A stretch of DNA of 13,918 nt from Actinomycetota bacterium (GTDB lineage: Bacteria; Actinomycetota; Nitriliruptoria; Euzebyales; Egibacteraceae). Position numbers and translations under genes: made by a program. The stretch is from contig JAHWKQ010000032.1 of NCBI GenBank assembly GCA_019347785.1, forward strand, positions 1-13,918, written 5' to 3'. The notes under the pieces were generated by a model, which worked only from the letters and a program-made list of their open reading frames with translations, did not search any database and was not told the origin of the DNA. Positions 13,210-13,918 of the stretch are shown piece after piece (positions within the stretch are counted from its first letter, which is position 1; each line of letters opens with the position of its first letter).

Positions 13210-13623
13210 ATGGCACAGCAGCGAAAGCAGGCGCAGGCGCGGGCCCGTGCCCGGGGCCGCAAGAAGGAGCGTCGCCAGGTCGCCTACGGGCATGCGCACA
13301 TCAAGAGCTCCTTCAACAACACGATCGTCACGATCACCGATCCCCAAGGCAACGTGCTGGCCTGGGCGTCGTCGGGCAACGCGGGGTTCCGCGGCAGCCG
13401 CAAGTCGACGCCCTTCGCCGCCCAGCTCGCCGCCGAGCAGGCGGCACGCCGTGCCGCCGAGCACGGGGTGCGCAAGATCGACGTGTTCGTGCGGGGACCC
13501 GGGTCGGGCCGGGAGACCGCCATCCGCTCCCTGGCCGCGTCGGGTCTGGAGATCGCCGCCATCAAGGACGTCACGCCGATCCCCCACAACGGCTGCCGCC
13601 CACCCAAGCGCCGCCGCGTCTAG
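13210..13623 (+). CDS. rpsK: 30S ribosomal protein S11
   Basis: This is a 137-residue protein. S11 forms the 30S platform with S18 and touches mRNA near the E site and Shine-Dalgarno helix. The basic N-terminus (RARARGRKKERRQ) is followed by AYGHAHIKSSFNNTIVTITD near residues 25-44, then GNAGFRGSRKSTPFAAQLAA. The C-terminal DVTPIPHNGCRPPKRRRV at residues 120-137 is diagnostic. The gap of 47 bases from rpsM contains AGGGAAAG as a modest ribosome-binding sequence. Confidence 0.97.
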   Translation: MAQQRKQAQARARARGRKKERRQVAYGHAHIKSSFNNTIVTITDPQGNVLAWASSGNAGFRGSRKSTPFAAQLAAEQAARRAAEHGVRKIDVFVRGPGSGRETAIRSLAASGLEIAAIKDVTPIPHNGCRPPKRRRV

Positions 13624-13655
13624 GGCCGGCGCCGACACGACAGGACACCCATCGA

Positions 13656-13918
13656 ATGGCCCGCTACACCGGAGCTGACTGCAAGCTGTGCCGCCGCGAG
13701 CGGCAGAAGCTGTACCTCAAGGGCACCCGCTGCGAGGGGCCCAAGTGCGCGATCGAGAAGCGTCCCTACCCGCCCGGCGAGCACGGCCGGGGCCGCATCC
13801 GCGAGAGCGAGTACCTGCTGCAGCTGCGCGAGAAGCAGAAGGCGCGGCGCTTCTACGGGGTGCTGGAGACCCAGTTCCGGCGCTACTACGAGAAGGCCAG
13901 CCGCCAGCAGGGCATCAC
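13656..13918 (+). CDS. rpsD: 30S ribosomal protein S4, N-terminal part (cut by window end), zinc-cysteine form
   Basis: The first 87 codons are present; the rest lies past the window edge. S4 starts 30S assembly by binding the 16S 5' domain, and in E. coli it also represses the alpha operon. The sequence opens MARYTGADCKLCRRERQKLY. It has four cysteines, Cys9, Cys12, Cys26 and Cys31 (CKLC, then CEGPKC), spaced like the zinc knuckle of Thermus S4. RPYPPGEHGRGRIRESEYLL and KARRFYGVLETQFRRYY follow. S4 of Streptomyces and Mycobacterium lacks these cysteines, as I recall it. A weak AGGA lies about 10 bases upstream of the ATG. The RNA-binding S4 domain is not in view. Confidence 0.96.
   Translation, partial: MARYTGADCKLCRRERQKLYLKGTRCEGPKCAIEKRPYPPGEHGRGRIRESEYLLQLREKQKARRFYGVLETQFRRYYEKASRQQGI

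Noticed and set aside
1..13918. Mobile elements, CRISPR arrays, tRNA or rRNA genes, defence or biosynthetic clusters
   Set aside because: Nearly every base lies in a recognised housekeeping gene or a short gap; no transposase, regularly spaced repeats, tRNA fold or foreign-looking composition was seen.

Overview
The window is one long, uninterrupted block of ribosomal-protein genes, all on the + strand. It runs from the last codons of tuf through an S10 operon, an spc operon and the first part of an alpha operon, and it is cut off inside rpsD. The base composition is very GC-rich, with third codon positions almost always G or C. S10 carries the segment NVYCVIRSPHKYKDSREHF and there is an adk-map pair after secY; both are typical of Actinobacteria. 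S14, S4, L24 and L36 all keep zinc-cysteine motifs, and S4 of the well-studied Streptomyces/Mycobacterium type lacks them. I therefore infer a deep-branching or less-studied actinobacterial lineage. I cannot name the genus.

Layout: tuf 3' end (1-54); S10 cluster rpsJ-rplC-rplD-rplW-rplB-rpsS-rplV-rpsC-rplP-rpmC-rpsQ (81-5455); spc cluster rplN-rplX-rplE-rpsN-rpsH-rplF-rplR-rpsE-rpmD-rplO-secY (5507-11010); then adk and map (11050-12467), a 165-base leader, and the alpha cluster rpmJ-rpsM-rpsK-rpsD (12633 to the end). Most gaps are 0-56 bases. Six junctions overlap as GTGA, ATGA or TGATG, which points to co-transcription and translational coupling. The only gap above 100 bases is 12468-12632. 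No gap exceeds 300 bases.

Together the genes build both ribosomal subunits: S10, S19, S3, S17, S14, S8, S5, S13, S11 and S4 for 30S; L3, L4, L23, L2, L22, L16, L29, L14, L24, L5, L6, L18, L30, L15 and L36 for 50S. They also supply the SecY export channel, adenylate kinase for nucleotide balance, and the methionine aminopeptidase that trims new proteins.

I found no mobile element, CRISPR array, defence locus, tRNA or rRNA, and no undescribed system. The points most worth a second look are the absence of infA from its usual place between map and rpmJ; the promoter-like element, leader and possible 36-codon uORF that sit there instead; the long acidic tail on S3; and a His-to-Met change in the L2 DHPHGGGEGR motif.
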